Shown in pieces: positions 27,438 to 37,044 of a stretch of DNA of 64,000 bases. The DNA lies in NCBI GenBank assembly GCA_019670725.1, contig AP024629.1, positions 558,001 through 622,000 on the forward strand. Direction: 5' to 3'. The translations under genes and the position numbers were made by a program. The stretch's first letter is position 1; each line of letters opens with the position of its first letter. The notes beneath the pieces are model-generated. The model ran no database searches and was not told the origin of the DNA. It worked only from the letters and a program-made list of their open reading frames with translations. The stretch is from Alphaproteobacteria bacterium SO-S41 (lineage in GTDB: Bacteria > Pseudomonadota > Alphaproteobacteria > Micropepsales > Micropepsaceae).

Positions 27438-27893
27438 ATGTCCGTATCGACGATCGACGGCACGCTGGAAGCAGCGACGATGAAGCGCAAGGCGTCGAAG
27501 GTGTGGCGGCTGACCGACCTCACATTCCGCGCGGCCGATGGCACCGAAACCGTGCTGAAGTCGGCCGTGGCGACACCGGAGGTCGGCGCGGCGCTGCAGC
27601 CGGGCACGACCGGGCGCTTCTATCTCTACAACGCCGTCGATCATAAAGGCATTCACGGCGTCCGGCCGACAGGCGGCGCGCTCGTCACCGGCTTCATGCG
27701 GGTGAACGAGCGGCTGATGGCGCTGCTCTTCGCGATCAATCTCGTTTGGGTCGGGGTGATGATCGGGATGCGCGAAGGCGTACCGCTGCTCGGCGTCGGC
27801 CTCATCGTCTTTTCCGGCGTGCTGTTCTTCGTCTATCGCGCGACGCGCGTTGAGGCCGAGGCGCAGGTCGCGGCAGACAATCCGCCCATTTAG
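27438..27893 (+). CDS. Uncharacterised membrane protein with two C-terminal helices
   Basis: A 151-residue protein. Residues 1-90 are soluble and beta-rich (LTDLTFRAADGTETVLKSA, GRFYLYNAVDHKGIHGVRP). They are followed by two transmembrane helices (LLFAINLVWVGVMIG and VGLIVFSGVLFFVY) and a short tail. It stands alone on the plus strand; its stop overlaps by four bases the stop of the convergent DUF6624 gene. I do not recognise the family. Confidence 0.7.
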   Translation: MSVSTIDGTLEAATMKRKASKVWRLTDLTFRAADGTETVLKSAVATPEVGAALQPGTTGRFYLYNAVDHKGIHGVRPTGGALVTGFMRVNERLMALLFAINLVWVGVMIGMREGVPLLGVGLIVFSGVLFFVYRATRVEAEAQVAADNPPI

Positions 27894-28486
27894 CTGCGCC
27901 AGCCGGCCTCGATGGCGAAGGCTTCGCGGGCCTTGATGTAGTCGGCATATTTGCGCGGCGGCGTGTCGCCGTCCGACGCCGCGCGAACGCGCTGGCGCAC
28001 CAGTTCATCGGCGATGGGCATCAGGCCCACGGCGAGGCGGCGCTCGTCAACACCCGCAGGATTGCCGATCGGATGGGGCGACAGATTGCCGGCCTCGTCC
28101 CAATGAAGCTGCGTGCCATAGGTCTGCAAGCGCCCTTCGAAGACCGCGATCCGGTCGTTCAGCAGAGCGAGGCGGAGGCGGGTCGGGGCATCCGCCGGCG
28201 GCGTCGCGAGATCGCGGACGCGGCGCATCAAGGCGGGGCGCGAGATGCCATGCTGGACGATCAGCCAGAAGGCGCCGATAGCCGTGGGGTCGACTTCGCC
28301 GGGCGCGGGCCAGAAGCCCTTGTCCAGCTCGGCCATCAGCCAGTCGGCATTGGCTTCGTGCAGCGCCCGCATTTGCGGATTGTAGTCGCGGAAGAGCTTG
28401 CCCTTCCGCGCGAGTTCGCCGCGCAGGCGTTCATCATCGCCGGCGCGGCGCTTGAGTTCGGCGGCGATGTCCGCGGGGGCGGACAA
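27890..28486 (-). CDS. DUF6624-type protein of unknown function
   Basis: A 198-residue soluble protein. It has the marks I associate with DUF6624: a central GAFWLIVQHGISRPALMRRV, the following LRLALLNDRIAVFEGRLQTYGTQ, and the later VDERRLAVGLMPIADELVR. No signal peptide is seen. It starts 4 bases after the mdh stop codon and is certainly cotranscribed with it. The function is unknown and a link to malate dehydrogenase is not implied. Confidence 0.7.
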   Translation of the reverse strand: MSAPADIAAELKRRAGDDERLRGELARKGKLFRDYNPQMRALHEANADWLMAELDKGFWPAPGEVDPTAIGAFWLIVQHGISRPALMRRVRDLATPPADAPTRLRLALLNDRIAVFEGRLQTYGTQLHWDEAGNLSPHPIGNPAGVDERRLAVGLMPIADELVRQRVRAASDGDTPPRKYADYIKAREAFAIEAGWRS

Positions 28487-28490
28487 GGCC

Positions 28491-29510
<1,020 letters not shown>

Positions 29511-29915
29511 TCAAGGATCGTCGGACGGCTCGAACCGGCCTTCACCCGGCCGGTCCCGGTCATAGTGCCGGTCCAGCGGAAAGGGCGGCAGCCAGGCCGC
29601 GCGCCTGATGGTCCAGAGTTCGTAGGTCGGCGTGAACTGGTCGGGAGCATCGAGCGAGCCCAGCGCCAGTTCGATTTCATCGCCGCTGCGTCCGAAGACG
29701 GAGGCGCCGCAGCGGGGACAGAAATGCCGCCCGGCATAGTCCCTGGTCTCGCCCTTGATGGTCACCGACGCTTCGGGAAAGATCGCGAACCCTTGGAACA
29801 GCGCGCCGTGATGCTTGCGGCAGTCGAGGCAGTGGCAAAGGCCGACCCGATAGGGGCGCCCGGACGCCTCGATCCGGACATCGCCGCAGAGGCACCCGCC
29901 CGTGACCCGCTCCAT
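29511..29915 (-). CDS. GFA family protein (zinc-binding CENP-V/GFA fold)
   Basis: A 134-residue protein of the glutathione-dependent formaldehyde-activating-like family. Zinc ligands lie in GGCLCGDVR, CHCLDCRK and CPRCG. Most family members are not true glutathione-formaldehyde enzymes, so no reaction is claimed. The protein is cytosolic by composition. A second GFA protein is encoded at 52711. It is 14 bases downstream of the hemerythrin-like gene and probably in one transcript with it. Confidence 0.9.
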   Translation of the reverse strand: MERVTGGCLCGDVRIEASGRPYRVGLCHCLDCRKHHGALFQGFAIFPEASVTIKGETRDYAGRHFCPRCGASVFGRSGDEIELALGSLDAPDQFTPTYELWTIRRAAWLPPFPLDRHYDRDRPGEGRFEPSDDP

Positions 29916-29929
29916 GGCGCGCCCTCCGG

Positions 29930-30481
29930 CTAGACCGCGTTCCGCTCGGCGACCTCGGCATCGAGTTCGGGCGTCTGCATCTCGCCGGTCTTGCGGTATT
30001 CGGCCTTGAGGTCGTCCTCGCGGCGTTCCATGGCCTCCGCGATCGCCTCGAAATCGACCTTGGCCTTGCGGGCTTCGAGGAACATCTCGTCGTCTTCCTC
30101 GTCGATGTGATGGACCAGCAGTTCGCCCAGCACGCCTAGCCGCGCGCCATAGAGTTCGTCGGTCTCGTCCATCGCCTCGATCTGGGCGCTCAGGAAGCGC
30201 TGAATGTCGTGCTCGACAAGGCCCTCGTTGATCTCATCCACCAGGCCCTTGCCCTTGATGGCCGGATAGAAAATCTCCTCCTCGAGCGTGATGTGCGATT
30301 TCAGCAGGCGGTGGAGGTCTTCTGCGATCGCCTTCTTCTTGTGCGGCTCGCTCGCGGCATTGATGCGATCGACCAGTGTGCGGAACTTGTGGTGTTCGCG
30401 CTTGAGATGGGCGACCGGCTCGGGATCGGCCTGGCTGACCTGATGATGGCCTTCGAGATTACGTTCGGCATAATTCGACAT
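29930..30481 (-). CDS. Hemerythrin HHE domain protein
   Basis: A 183-residue four-helix protein with the ligand pattern of the HHE domain: LKREHHKFRTLVDRI, HITLEEEIFYPAI, VEHDIQRFLSAQ and HHIDEEDDEMF. It probably binds a di-iron site and oxygen or nitric oxide, or acts in iron-sulfur repair. The start at 30481 (MSNYAERN) removes three extra residues. The C-terminus is charged and helical. It is upstream of the GFA gene and downstream of the LprI-like gene on the same strand. Confidence 0.88.
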   Translation of the reverse strand: MSNYAERNLEGHHQVSQADPEPVAHLKREHHKFRTLVDRINAASEPHKKKAIAEDLHRLLKSHITLEEEIFYPAIKGKGLVDEINEGLVEHDIQRFLSAQIEAMDETDELYGARLGVLGELLVHHIDEEDDEMFLEARKAKVDFEAIAEAMERREDDLKAEYRKTGEMQTPELDAEVAERNAV

Positions 30482-30515
30482 GTGCGCCAAACGCGCCCGT
30501 CGCGCGAAGGTTCCT

Positions 30516-30914
30516 CTACGGCGCTGGAACGGGGCAGCTGAGGTCGCCTTCCTCGCAGTTGAGGAACGGGGCGATCGTCTTGCTGCGCTCCAGCGTCAGC
30601 GCCTCGCGGCAGCTGGCATCGATGAAGGGCTGGATGGAGCCGCCGGCAACGCCGGACGAGGCGAAGGTGCAGTGTGCATCGCGATAGCGCGCCCAGGCGG
30701 TCTCACTGTCATAGAACTGCTTGGCGGCGGCCGCGTCGTCCTTAAGGCGATCAACGATGGTAGCGACGGATTTCGTCAGCTCGGCATCGGCGGTTTCATA
30801 GGCCTTCACCGCGCAGGCATTCATGCTGGCCTGGTCGGGCGCGGTGGTGCAGTCGGTCGCGGCGGCGGCACTGCCGGCGAGCAGCACGGCGGCGAGAAGG
30901 ATGGAGCGGAGCAT
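30516..30914 (-). CDS. Secreted LprI-like protein (DUF1311)
   Basis: A 132-residue protein with a signal peptide (MLRSILLAAVLLAGSAAAA) and one lysozyme-inhibitor LprI-type domain. Family marks are CTTAPDQASMNACA near the start, the helix AYETADAELTKSV, and WARYRDAHC. Five or more cysteines suggest disulfides. In Mycobacterium, LprI inhibits lysozyme; most bacterial members are untested. The same N-terminal domain occurs in the three larger proteins at 44293-47519. Confidence 0.87.
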   Translation of the reverse strand: MLRSILLAAVLLAGSAAAATDCTTAPDQASMNACAVKAYETADAELTKSVATIVDRLKDDAAAAKQFYDSETAWARYRDAHCTFASSGVAGGSIQPFIDASCREALTLERSKTIAPFLNCEEGDLSCPVPAP

Positions 30915-30975
30915 GGCGTTCTCCCAGTGAATGCGCCGCCATAGGGCGCGGCTTCCCGCAAAGCGCAACGCGCCT

Positions 30976-31983
30976 CTAGTGATCGTAGAGGTCGCCCGCC
31001 GCCTTGCCGCGGAAGATCCAGTAGGAGAGGGCGGAGTAGGCCGCGATGACCGGCACGACCAGCAGGGCGCCGTAGAGCATGATCATCAGGCTCTCCGGCG
31101 CGCTGGCTGCCTCGTAGATCGTGAGCTGGTCCGGCACGACATAGGGATAGAAGGAATAGGCGAGCCCTGCGAAGGCCGCGATGAAGATGCCCGCCGCCGT
31201 GGCGAAGGGCGCCCAGGCATAACGGTCGTCCTTCAGCGGCAGGCGGCCGAGCAGGACGAAGAGGCCGAGGAAACACGCGCCGGCCGCAAGCGGCAGCGGG
31301 CTCAGCAGCGCGATCTGCGGCCAGGCGAACCATTTCTCGAAGATGCGCGGGGAGGCGAAGGGCGTCGCCAGTGAGATGGCCGCAAAGCCGATGCCGGTCG
31401 CGACCAGCGCGACCCGTGCCCAGTTCGCCGCCTTCTTCTGCAATGCGCCGTCGGTCTTGAAGATCAGCCACGCCCCGCCGAGCAAGGCATACCCCGCCGC
31501 GACGCAGACGGCGCTGAGGCAGGCGAAGGCGATATTCGCCCAGCTTGCCTCAAGGCCGAGGACGTAGAGGCCGAGCATGAAACCCTGGCTCAGCGCCGAC
31601 AGCAGCGATCCCGCGAAGAAGGTCCAGTTCCACGTCGCCTTCCACTTCGCGTGCGCCTTGATGCGGAATTCGAACGCGACGCCGCGCATGATGAGGCCGA
31701 GCAGCAGCAGCGCGACCGGCAGATAGAGCGCGCCGAGGATCATCCCATGCGCCACGGGGAAGGCGACGAGCAACAGGCCCACCGCCAGCACGAGCCAGGT
31801 CTCGTTCGCATCCCAGAACGGCCCGATCGACGAGATCATGCGGTTCTGTTCGGCGTCATCGGCAAAGGCGAAGAGAATGCCGACGCCGAGGTCGTAGCCG
31901 TCGAGAATGACGTAGACGAGAATCGAGAAGCCCATCAGGCCGGCGAAGACGAAGGGCAGCCACAGCGCGGGATCGTCGAACAT
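30976..31983 (-). CDS. cydB: Cytochrome bd-type ubiquinol oxidase subunit II
   Basis: A 335-residue integral membrane protein with about eight helices. It starts MFDDPALWLPFVFAGLMG and shows VILDGYDLGVGILF and FWDANETWLVLAVGLLLVAFP, the hallmark of CydB/CioB. It forms the quinol oxidase with CydA. The two genes are separated by a 161-base gap holding a palindromic repeat. No cydX was found after it, as expected for the cyanide-insensitive type. Confidence 0.95.
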   Translation of the reverse strand: MFDDPALWLPFVFAGLMGFSILVYVILDGYDLGVGILFAFADDAEQNRMISSIGPFWDANETWLVLAVGLLLVAFPVAHGMILGALYLPVALLLLGLIMRGVAFEFRIKAHAKWKATWNWTFFAGSLLSALSQGFMLGLYVLGLEASWANIAFACLSAVCVAAGYALLGGAWLIFKTDGALQKKAANWARVALVATGIGFAAISLATPFASPRIFEKWFAWPQIALLSPLPLAAGACFLGLFVLLGRLPLKDDRYAWAPFATAAGIFIAAFAGLAYSFYPYVVPDQLTIYEAASAPESLMIMLYGALLVVPVIAAYSALSYWIFRGKAAGDLYDH

Positions 31984-32017
31984 CTAAGTCTCCAAATCCG
32001 CGTGATTGACCCTACTT

Positions 32018-32130
32018 GTCATCCCGGCCGTAGCGCAGCGGAGAGCCGGGACCCAGTTGACTGGGCTCTGGTGCTTGCGGCCTCTGGGTCCCGGGTCTCG
32101 GACGCCTACGGCGGCCTCGCCCGGGATGAC
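32018..32130. repeat. Palindromic repeat of the GTCATCCCGG type, between cydA and cydB
   Basis: GTCATCCCGGCCGTAGCGCAG begins the element and the complementary CCCGGGATGAC ends it, at 32120-32130. Inner parts, GGGACCCAG and CTGGGTCCC, also pair. The form is that of a familiar alphaproteobacterial intergenic repeat. It occupies most of the space between cydA and cydB on the same operon, and could affect how much cydB is made. Confidence 0.75.
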
Positions 32131-32144
32131 GACTTGCCAAGACA

Positions 32145-33506
32145 TCAGGCAGCCTCCGCCGTCGAACCGAGCGTCGTCTGGATCGCGCCTTCCTTGGGAT
32201 CGCCGGTCGGCTCCGCCCCTTTGCGGGCAAGATAGAAGAGTACCGAGATGAAGGCACCGAACAGGATGACGTAGATCATCAGATACATGATGAGCGTCGT
32301 CAGAATCATCGGCGCCGGCACCGCGCCTGCCGCGTCAGCGGTTCTCAATATGCCTGTCACGAGCCAGGGCTGGCGGCCGATCTCGGTGACGTACCAGCCC
32401 GCCAGCGTCGCGGCCCAGCCCGAGTAGGTCATCAGCAGCAGCGACCGCGCCAGCCACTTGCCCGGCGTCCGCCGCCGCCACAGGACCAGCGTGCCCCACC
32501 ACGAGATCAGCAGCATCAGAACGCCGATCCCCACCATGATGCGGAAGCCGAAGAAGAGCGGCGCGACGGGCGGGTGATTGCCTTCGAAGTCGTTGAGGCC
32601 GGGCACGACGCCGTCCGGGTCGTGGGTGAGGATCAGGCTCGCGGCGTCGGGGATCGCGATCTCGAAATGATTGGTCCGCGCCTTCTCGTCGGGCCAGGCG
32701 AAAAGGACCAGCGGCACATTGGCCCGCGTTTCCCAGTTTGCCTCCATCGCCGCAATCTTGGCGGGCTGGTGCTCCAGCGTGTTGAGGCCATGCTGGTCGC
32801 CGGCGAGGATCTGCAGCGGGATCAGGATCGCGGCGGTGCGGATGCCGGTGCCGAGCGCCGCCAGCACCGACGGCGCCTTATCGCCGCGCAGCCAGCGATA
32901 GGCCGACAGCCCCGCCACCAGGAACGACGCGGTAAGGCCCGAAGCGAGCAGCATATGGGTCAGGCGATAGGGCATCGACGGGTTGAAGACGATCGCCCAC
33001 CAGTCCGCGGCATGGATGACGCCGTCGCGAATCTCATATCCCTGCGGTGTCTGCATCCATGAATTGAGCGCGATGATCCAGAACGCCGACAGCGTCGTGC
33101 CGAAGGCGACGAGGAAGGTCGCCAGCGTATGCACCCAGCCCGGCACGCGGCGGAAGCCGAACAGCATGATGCCCAAGAACACGGCTTCCAGGAAGAACGC
33201 CGTCAGCACCTCATAGGCGAGCAGCGGTCCCGCGACATTGCCGACCTTGTGCATGAAGCCCGGCCAGTTCGTGCCGAACTGGAAGCTCATGGTGATGCCG
33301 GTGACGACGCCCAGCGCGAAGGAGAGCGCGAAGACCTTGGTCCAGAAGCGATAGGCGTCCATCCACTTCATGTCGCGCGAGCCGACATAGCGCAGCTTGA
33401 AATAGAGCAGCAGCCAGCCGAGCGCGATGGTGATGGAGGGAAAGAGGATGTGGAACGAGATGTTTGCCGCGAACTGGATGCGCGCGAGCAGCATGGGATC
33501 GTCCAT
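32145..33506 (-). CDS. cydA: Cytochrome ubiquinol oxidase subunit I (cyanide-insensitive type)
   Basis: A 453-residue subunit with nine helices that carries hemes b558, b595 and d and oxidises quinol. It starts DPMLLARIQFAANISFHILFP with the heme-ligand His, and has GDQHGLNTLEHQPAKIAAME and EIGRQPWLV. The quinol (Q) loop is short, as in the cyanide-insensitive CioA branch rather than E. coli CydA, so cioA is an equally good name. It follows the regulator gene by 5 bases. Confidence 0.95.
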   Translation of the reverse strand: MDDPMLLARIQFAANISFHILFPSITIALGWLLLYFKLRYVGSRDMKWMDAYRFWTKVFALSFALGVVTGITMSFQFGTNWPGFMHKVGNVAGPLLAYEVLTAFFLEAVFLGIMLFGFRRVPGWVHTLATFLVAFGTTLSAFWIIALNSWMQTPQGYEIRDGVIHAADWWAIVFNPSMPYRLTHMLLASGLTASFLVAGLSAYRWLRGDKAPSVLAALGTGIRTAAILIPLQILAGDQHGLNTLEHQPAKIAAMEANWETRANVPLVLFAWPDEKARTNHFEIAIPDAASLILTHDPDGVVPGLNDFEGNHPPVAPLFFGFRIMVGIGVLMLLISWWGTLVLWRRRTPGKWLARSLLLMTYSGWAATLAGWYVTEIGRQPWLVTGILRTADAAGAVPAPMILTTLIMYLMIYVILFGAFISVLFYLARKGAEPTGDPKEGAIQTTLGSTAEAA

Positions 33507-33511
33507 GGCGG

Positions 33512-34099
33512 CTACCCCTCGTTCGCGGCAGGCAGTGCCTGCGGTTTGCGGCCGATGACGCGATCCTTCATCTCCAGCACCTTGACGATCTTGGAGCCGA
33601 GCGAAAGCAGCTTGGTGATGCGCGCATTTTCCAGGCGCTTCACCTCATCATACCACTTCACCAGCATCTCAATGAGGCCGAGCAGTTCGCCCATGCGGCC
33701 CTGCGCATGTTTCTCCGCCTCGCTCGCCGGCGCCTGCATCATCAGTTCGCGCACAACCGACAAGGTCGGATCGACCTCGCGCTTCTTGCGCTCCTCGACC
33801 AGCGTGCGGAGGATCACCCACAGATCGTCCGGCGTCGCGAAATGGTCGCGCCGGTCGGACGGCTTGTGGACGAGACGGATCAGGTTCCAGCCCTGCAGTT
33901 CCTTCAGCCCCATCGAGACATTGGAGCGCGAGAAGCCGAGCTGCTCGACAATGTCGTCTGCGTTCAGCGGCTGGGCGCTGAGGAACAGCAGCGCATAGAT
34001 CTGCCCGACCGTGCGGTTGAATCCCCAGCGGCTGCCCATCTCGCCGAAATGGAGCACGAAGGACTGGGTGAGCGGGGGCAGGTCCATCGCAATTTCCAT
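33512..34099 (-). CDS. GbsR/MarR-family transcriptional regulator
   Basis: A 195-residue winged-helix protein of the GbsR group. It begins FVLHFGEMGSRWGFNRTVGQ and has LNADDIVEQLGFSRSNVSMG (recognition region), then HKPSDRRDHF with the wing and a long C-terminal helical part that likely dimerises. It heads the operon with cydA and cydB and probably controls it. The start may be 34099 or 34087 (MDLPPLTQ); the second keeps the ORF clear of the operator palindrome. The inducer is unknown. Confidence 0.88.
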   Translation of the reverse strand: MEIAMDLPPLTQSFVLHFGEMGSRWGFNRTVGQIYALLFLSAQPLNADDIVEQLGFSRSNVSMGLKELQGWNLIRLVHKPSDRRDHFATPDDLWVILRTLVEERKKREVDPTLSVVRELMMQAPASEAEKHAQGRMGELLGLIEMLVKWYDEVKRLENARITKLLSLGSKIVKVLEMKDRVIGRKPQALPAANEG

Positions 34100-34122
34100 A
34101 ATTTCAGTAATTACTGAAATTA
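34099..34122. promoter_or_regulatory. Perfect 24-bp palindrome, probable GbsR operator
   Basis: The sequence TAATTTCAGTAA is followed directly by its exact reverse complement. The palindrome lies at the very start of the regulator gene, between it and the divergent MFS gene. It is AT-rich, unlike its surroundings. Size and position fit autoregulation by the GbsR-type dimer, perhaps with joint control of the MFS transporter. Confidence 0.8.
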
Positions 34123-34214
34123 GGGAACAAGCCCGCCCCGGTCAAGTTTGACGTGCGCGGCAGGATGCGCCGGACGCCCCGGACGTGTTGAATACGGCCA
34201 AGAAAGAAGTCAGC

Positions 34215-35783
34215 ATGAGTGACACGCCGCCGTCTGCCGCCGCCGTGGTGCCAGACGCCATCCTGCCCCCCATTCCCCCGCCCAAGCCGCCGCTGCGCAT
34301 CGTGATGGCGGGCGCGCTGCTGGCGATGGCGCTGGCGGCGCTCGATTCCAACATCGTGAACACCGCGCTGCCGCGCATCGTCGGCGATCTCGGCGGCATG
34401 GCGCATCTCACCTGGGTGGTGACGGCGTTCATGCTGACCTCCACCACCACGACGCCGCTCTACGGCAAGCTGTCCGACACGTTCGGGCGGCGGCGGATGT
34501 TCGTCGTCTCGATCCTCATCTTCCTCGGCGGTTCGCTGCTCTGCGGTCTCGCGCAGGACATGATGCAGCTCATCGCCTTCCGCGCGATCCAGGGCCTGGG
34601 CGCCGGCGGTCTGCTGGTGCTGGCGCAGGCGTCGGTCGGCGACGTCGTCAGCCCCCGCGAGCGGCCGCGCTATCAGGGCCTCTTCACCGGCACCTTCGCG
34701 CTCGCCAGCGTCGCCGGTCCTCTGCTCGGCGGCATCATCACCCAGACGCTGTCCTGGCGCTGGGTGTTCTACGTCAATCTGCCGATCGGCATCCTCGCCA
34801 TGGTCATGATCATGGCGGGGCTGAAAAAGCCCAACACGCCGCGCATCCAGCCGATCGATTATGCGGGCGCCGCCTTGCTCGCTGCGACGACCACCGTGCT
34901 GCTGCTGCTCCTCGCCTGGGGCGGGCGCGAGTTTCCCTGGGCCTCCGCTGAAACGGCGGGCATGGCGGCGCTGACGCTGGTGCTGGGTGCGCTCTTCATC
35001 TGGCGCGAGCTCCGCGCCGCCGATCCGCTCATCCGCCTCAGCCTCTTCCGCAACCCGATCTTCGCGCGCGGCACGGCGGTGGGCGGCATGATGACCTTTG
35101 CCATGCTGGGCTCGACCGTCTTCCTGCCGCTCTATTTCCAGCTCGTGCTGGGTATGGAACCTGCCGTCGCCGGCGCGATGCTGTTGCCGCAGGTCGTCGG
35201 CATGCTGCTCACCTCCGTCATCGGCGGCCAGATCGTCTCGCGCCTCGGCAAGAACAAGGCTTTCCTGCTCGCGGGCCTTGGCCTCGAAGCCGTGGCGCTC
35301 GCCAGCCTCGCGGCCTTCGCCTATCTCAGCGCCCCGCCGCTCTACTTCCTGGTCTCCATGGGCCTGCTCGGCATGGGCATGGGGATGGGCATGCCGAACC
35401 TCACCACCGCCGTGCAGAACGCCGTCTCCCATCGCGAGCTCGGCGCTGCGACGGGTGCCGTCACCTTCGCGCGGGCGCTCGGCGCCTCGATCGGCGTCGC
35501 GGCCTCGGGCGCGATCCTTGCGGCGCGGCTCTCCGCTTCGTTCGCCGAGATCGGCGGCGGCATTGATGTCGCCGCCGTCACCGAACACGGCCTCGCCGCG
35601 ATGACCAATTTCAGTCCGGCGCAGCATCTCGCCGTCGCCGACGCCTATCGCAGCGCGCTCACCGGCTGCTTCCTGCTCAGCGGCGTGGTGATGACCTTCG
35701 CCTTCCTGCTGGTCATCGGTCTGCCCGAAGTGATGTTGCGCGACCAGATCGAGCCCGATCCCGTCCAGCCTCTGGTCGATTGA
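34215..35783 (+). CDS. MFS transporter, DHA2 (EmrB/QacA) family
   Basis: A 522-residue drug/H+ antiporter-like protein with 14 predicted helices. Motif LDSNIVNTALPRIVGDL is in helix 1, YGKLSDTFGRRR in the loop 2-3, and the C-type motif in helix 5 (GPLLGGIITQ). The ATG at 34215 has an AAGAAAG ribosome site; the first 35 residues are proline-rich and cytosolic. It is transcribed away from the GbsR-cydAB operon, and the shared palindrome suggests common control. The substrate is unknown. Confidence 0.92.
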   Translation: MSDTPPSAAAVVPDAILPPIPPPKPPLRIVMAGALLAMALAALDSNIVNTALPRIVGDLGGMAHLTWVVTAFMLTSTTTTPLYGKLSDTFGRRRMFVVSILIFLGGSLLCGLAQDMMQLIAFRAIQGLGAGGLLVLAQASVGDVVSPRERPRYQGLFTGTFALASVAGPLLGGIITQTLSWRWVFYVNLPIGILAMVMIMAGLKKPNTPRIQPIDYAGAALLAATTTVLLLLLAWGGREFPWASAETAGMAALTLVLGALFIWRELRAADPLIRLSLFRNPIFARGTAVGGMMTFAMLGSTVFLPLYFQLVLGMEPAVAGAMLLPQVVGMLLTSVIGGQIVSRLGKNKAFLLAGLGLEAVALASLAAFAYLSAPPLYFLVSMGLLGMGMGMGMPNLTTAVQNAVSHRELGAATGAVTFARALGASIGVAASGAILAARLSASFAEIGGGIDVAAVTEHGLAAMTNFSPAQHLAVADAYRSALTGCFLLSGVVMTFAFLLVIGLPEVMLRDQIEPDPVQPLVD

Positions 35784-35859
35784 AAGCGCGGCCCCGCCCT
35801 TGCGGGCCGCGCGACCCATGCCCAGTTCAGTCGCGCAGCCATTTCACGGGAATACCGCC

Positions 35860-36885
35860 ATGGACTATCGCCGCCTCGGACAATCGGGCCTCAAGGTCCC
35901 CGCGCTCAGCTTCGGCACGGGCACCTTCGGCGGGGTCGGCGCGCTCAGCGCCTGGGGCGCCAGCGATGCCGCCGAGGCGCGCCGCCTGCTCGATATCTGC
36001 ATCGAGGCCGGCGTCAACATGTTCGACAGCGCCGACATTTATTCCAACGGCGCGTCAGAGGAGGTCCTCGGCGCTGCCATCCAGGGCCGGCCCCGCGACA
36101 GCCTGCTGATCTCGACCAAGGCGACGTTCCGGTCGGGCAAAGGTCCGAACGAGGTCGGTTCATCGCGCTTCCACCTCATCGCGGCGGTCGACAAGGCGCT
36201 GAAGCGCCTCGGCACCGACTATATCGACCTCTTCCAGCTTCACGGCTTCGACGCCCAGACGCCGGTCGAGGAGACGCTCTCCGCGCTCGACGATCTCGTC
36301 CGCGCCGGCAAGATCCGTTACGTCGGCGCGTCGAACTTCTCCGGCTGGCATCTGATGAAGTCGCTGAGCACGGCGGAGAAATACGGCTATCCCCGCTATG
36401 CCGCGCACCAGGCCTATTACTCGCTGATCGGCCGCGACTATGAGTGGGAGCTGATGCCGCTCGCCCTCGACCAGGGCGTCGGCGCAGTCGTGTGGAGCCC
36501 GCTCGGCTGGGGCCGCCTCACCGGCAAGCTCCGCCGTGGCGCGCCGTTGCCCGAGGTCAGCCGTCTCCACAAGACGGCCGATTTCGGGCCGCCCGTCAGC
36601 GACGAGCATCTCTACAAGGTCGTCGATGCGCTCGACGCCGTCGCCGCCGAAACCGGCAAGACGGTCGCGCAGATCGCGCTCAACTGGCTGCTACAGCGGC
36701 CGACCGTTTCCACCGTGGTGATCGGCGCGCGCGACGAGAAACAGTTGCGCGACAATCTCGGCGCCGTCGGCTGGGCGCTGACTGCGGCGCAGATCGCAAC
36801 GCTGGACGAAGCGAGTAAGGTGACGCCGGCCTATCCCTATTGGCACCAGGCGGGCTTCGCGGAGCGCAATCCGGCGCCGGTCTAG
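35860..36885 (+). CDS. Aldo/keto reductase
   Basis: A 341-residue NADPH-dependent reductase with a TIM-barrel fold. It begins MDYRRLGQSGLKVPALSFGTG. The catalytic tetrad is in place: Asp and Tyr in MFDSADIYSNG, Lys in STKATF, and His in LFQLHGFD. The C-terminal IALNWLLQRPTVSTVVIGAR is the cofactor-binding region. It belongs to the AKR branch with general oxidoreductases (often called K+-channel beta-like). The substrate is unknown. It follows the MFS gene, with a GC hairpin between. Confidence 0.94.
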   Translation: MDYRRLGQSGLKVPALSFGTGTFGGVGALSAWGASDAAEARRLLDICIEAGVNMFDSADIYSNGASEEVLGAAIQGRPRDSLLISTKATFRSGKGPNEVGSSRFHLIAAVDKALKRLGTDYIDLFQLHGFDAQTPVEETLSALDDLVRAGKIRYVGASNFSGWHLMKSLSTAEKYGYPRYAAHQAYYSLIGRDYEWELMPLALDQGVGAVVWSPLGWGRLTGKLRRGAPLPEVSRLHKTADFGPPVSDEHLYKVVDALDAVAAETGKTVAQIALNWLLQRPTVSTVVIGARDEKQLRDNLGAVGWALTAAQIATLDEASKVTPAYPYWHQAGFAERNPAPV

Positions 36886-36918
36886 GATTCAGTTCGACCT
36901 CACCCATCCACTTTATTC

Positions 36919-37002
36919 GTCATGGCCGGGTTTGACCCGGCCATCCAGCTTCATAGAGCGGCGCGGTTCCCCTGGATGGCCGCCTCAAGGGCGGCCATGA
37001 CG
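36919..37002. repeat. Double-hairpin intergenic repeat, copy C
   Basis: First hairpin TGGCCGGG-tttga-CCCGGCCA, spacer of about 30 bases, then TGGCCGCC-tcaa-GGGCGGCCA. The outer ends CGTCATGG and CCATGACG are inverted copies of each other, so the whole element is also bounded by an inverted repeat. It lies between convergent genes. Confidence 0.9.
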
Positions 37003-37044
37003 TTTAGGAGAGGTGACTAGATAGAGCGCAAACGGCTCAAGCCC

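Noticed and set aside
35786-35812. A GC-rich hairpin after the MFS gene as a terminator
   Set aside because: A 9-bp stem is present but no T-tract follows on either strand, so it was not listed as a terminator.
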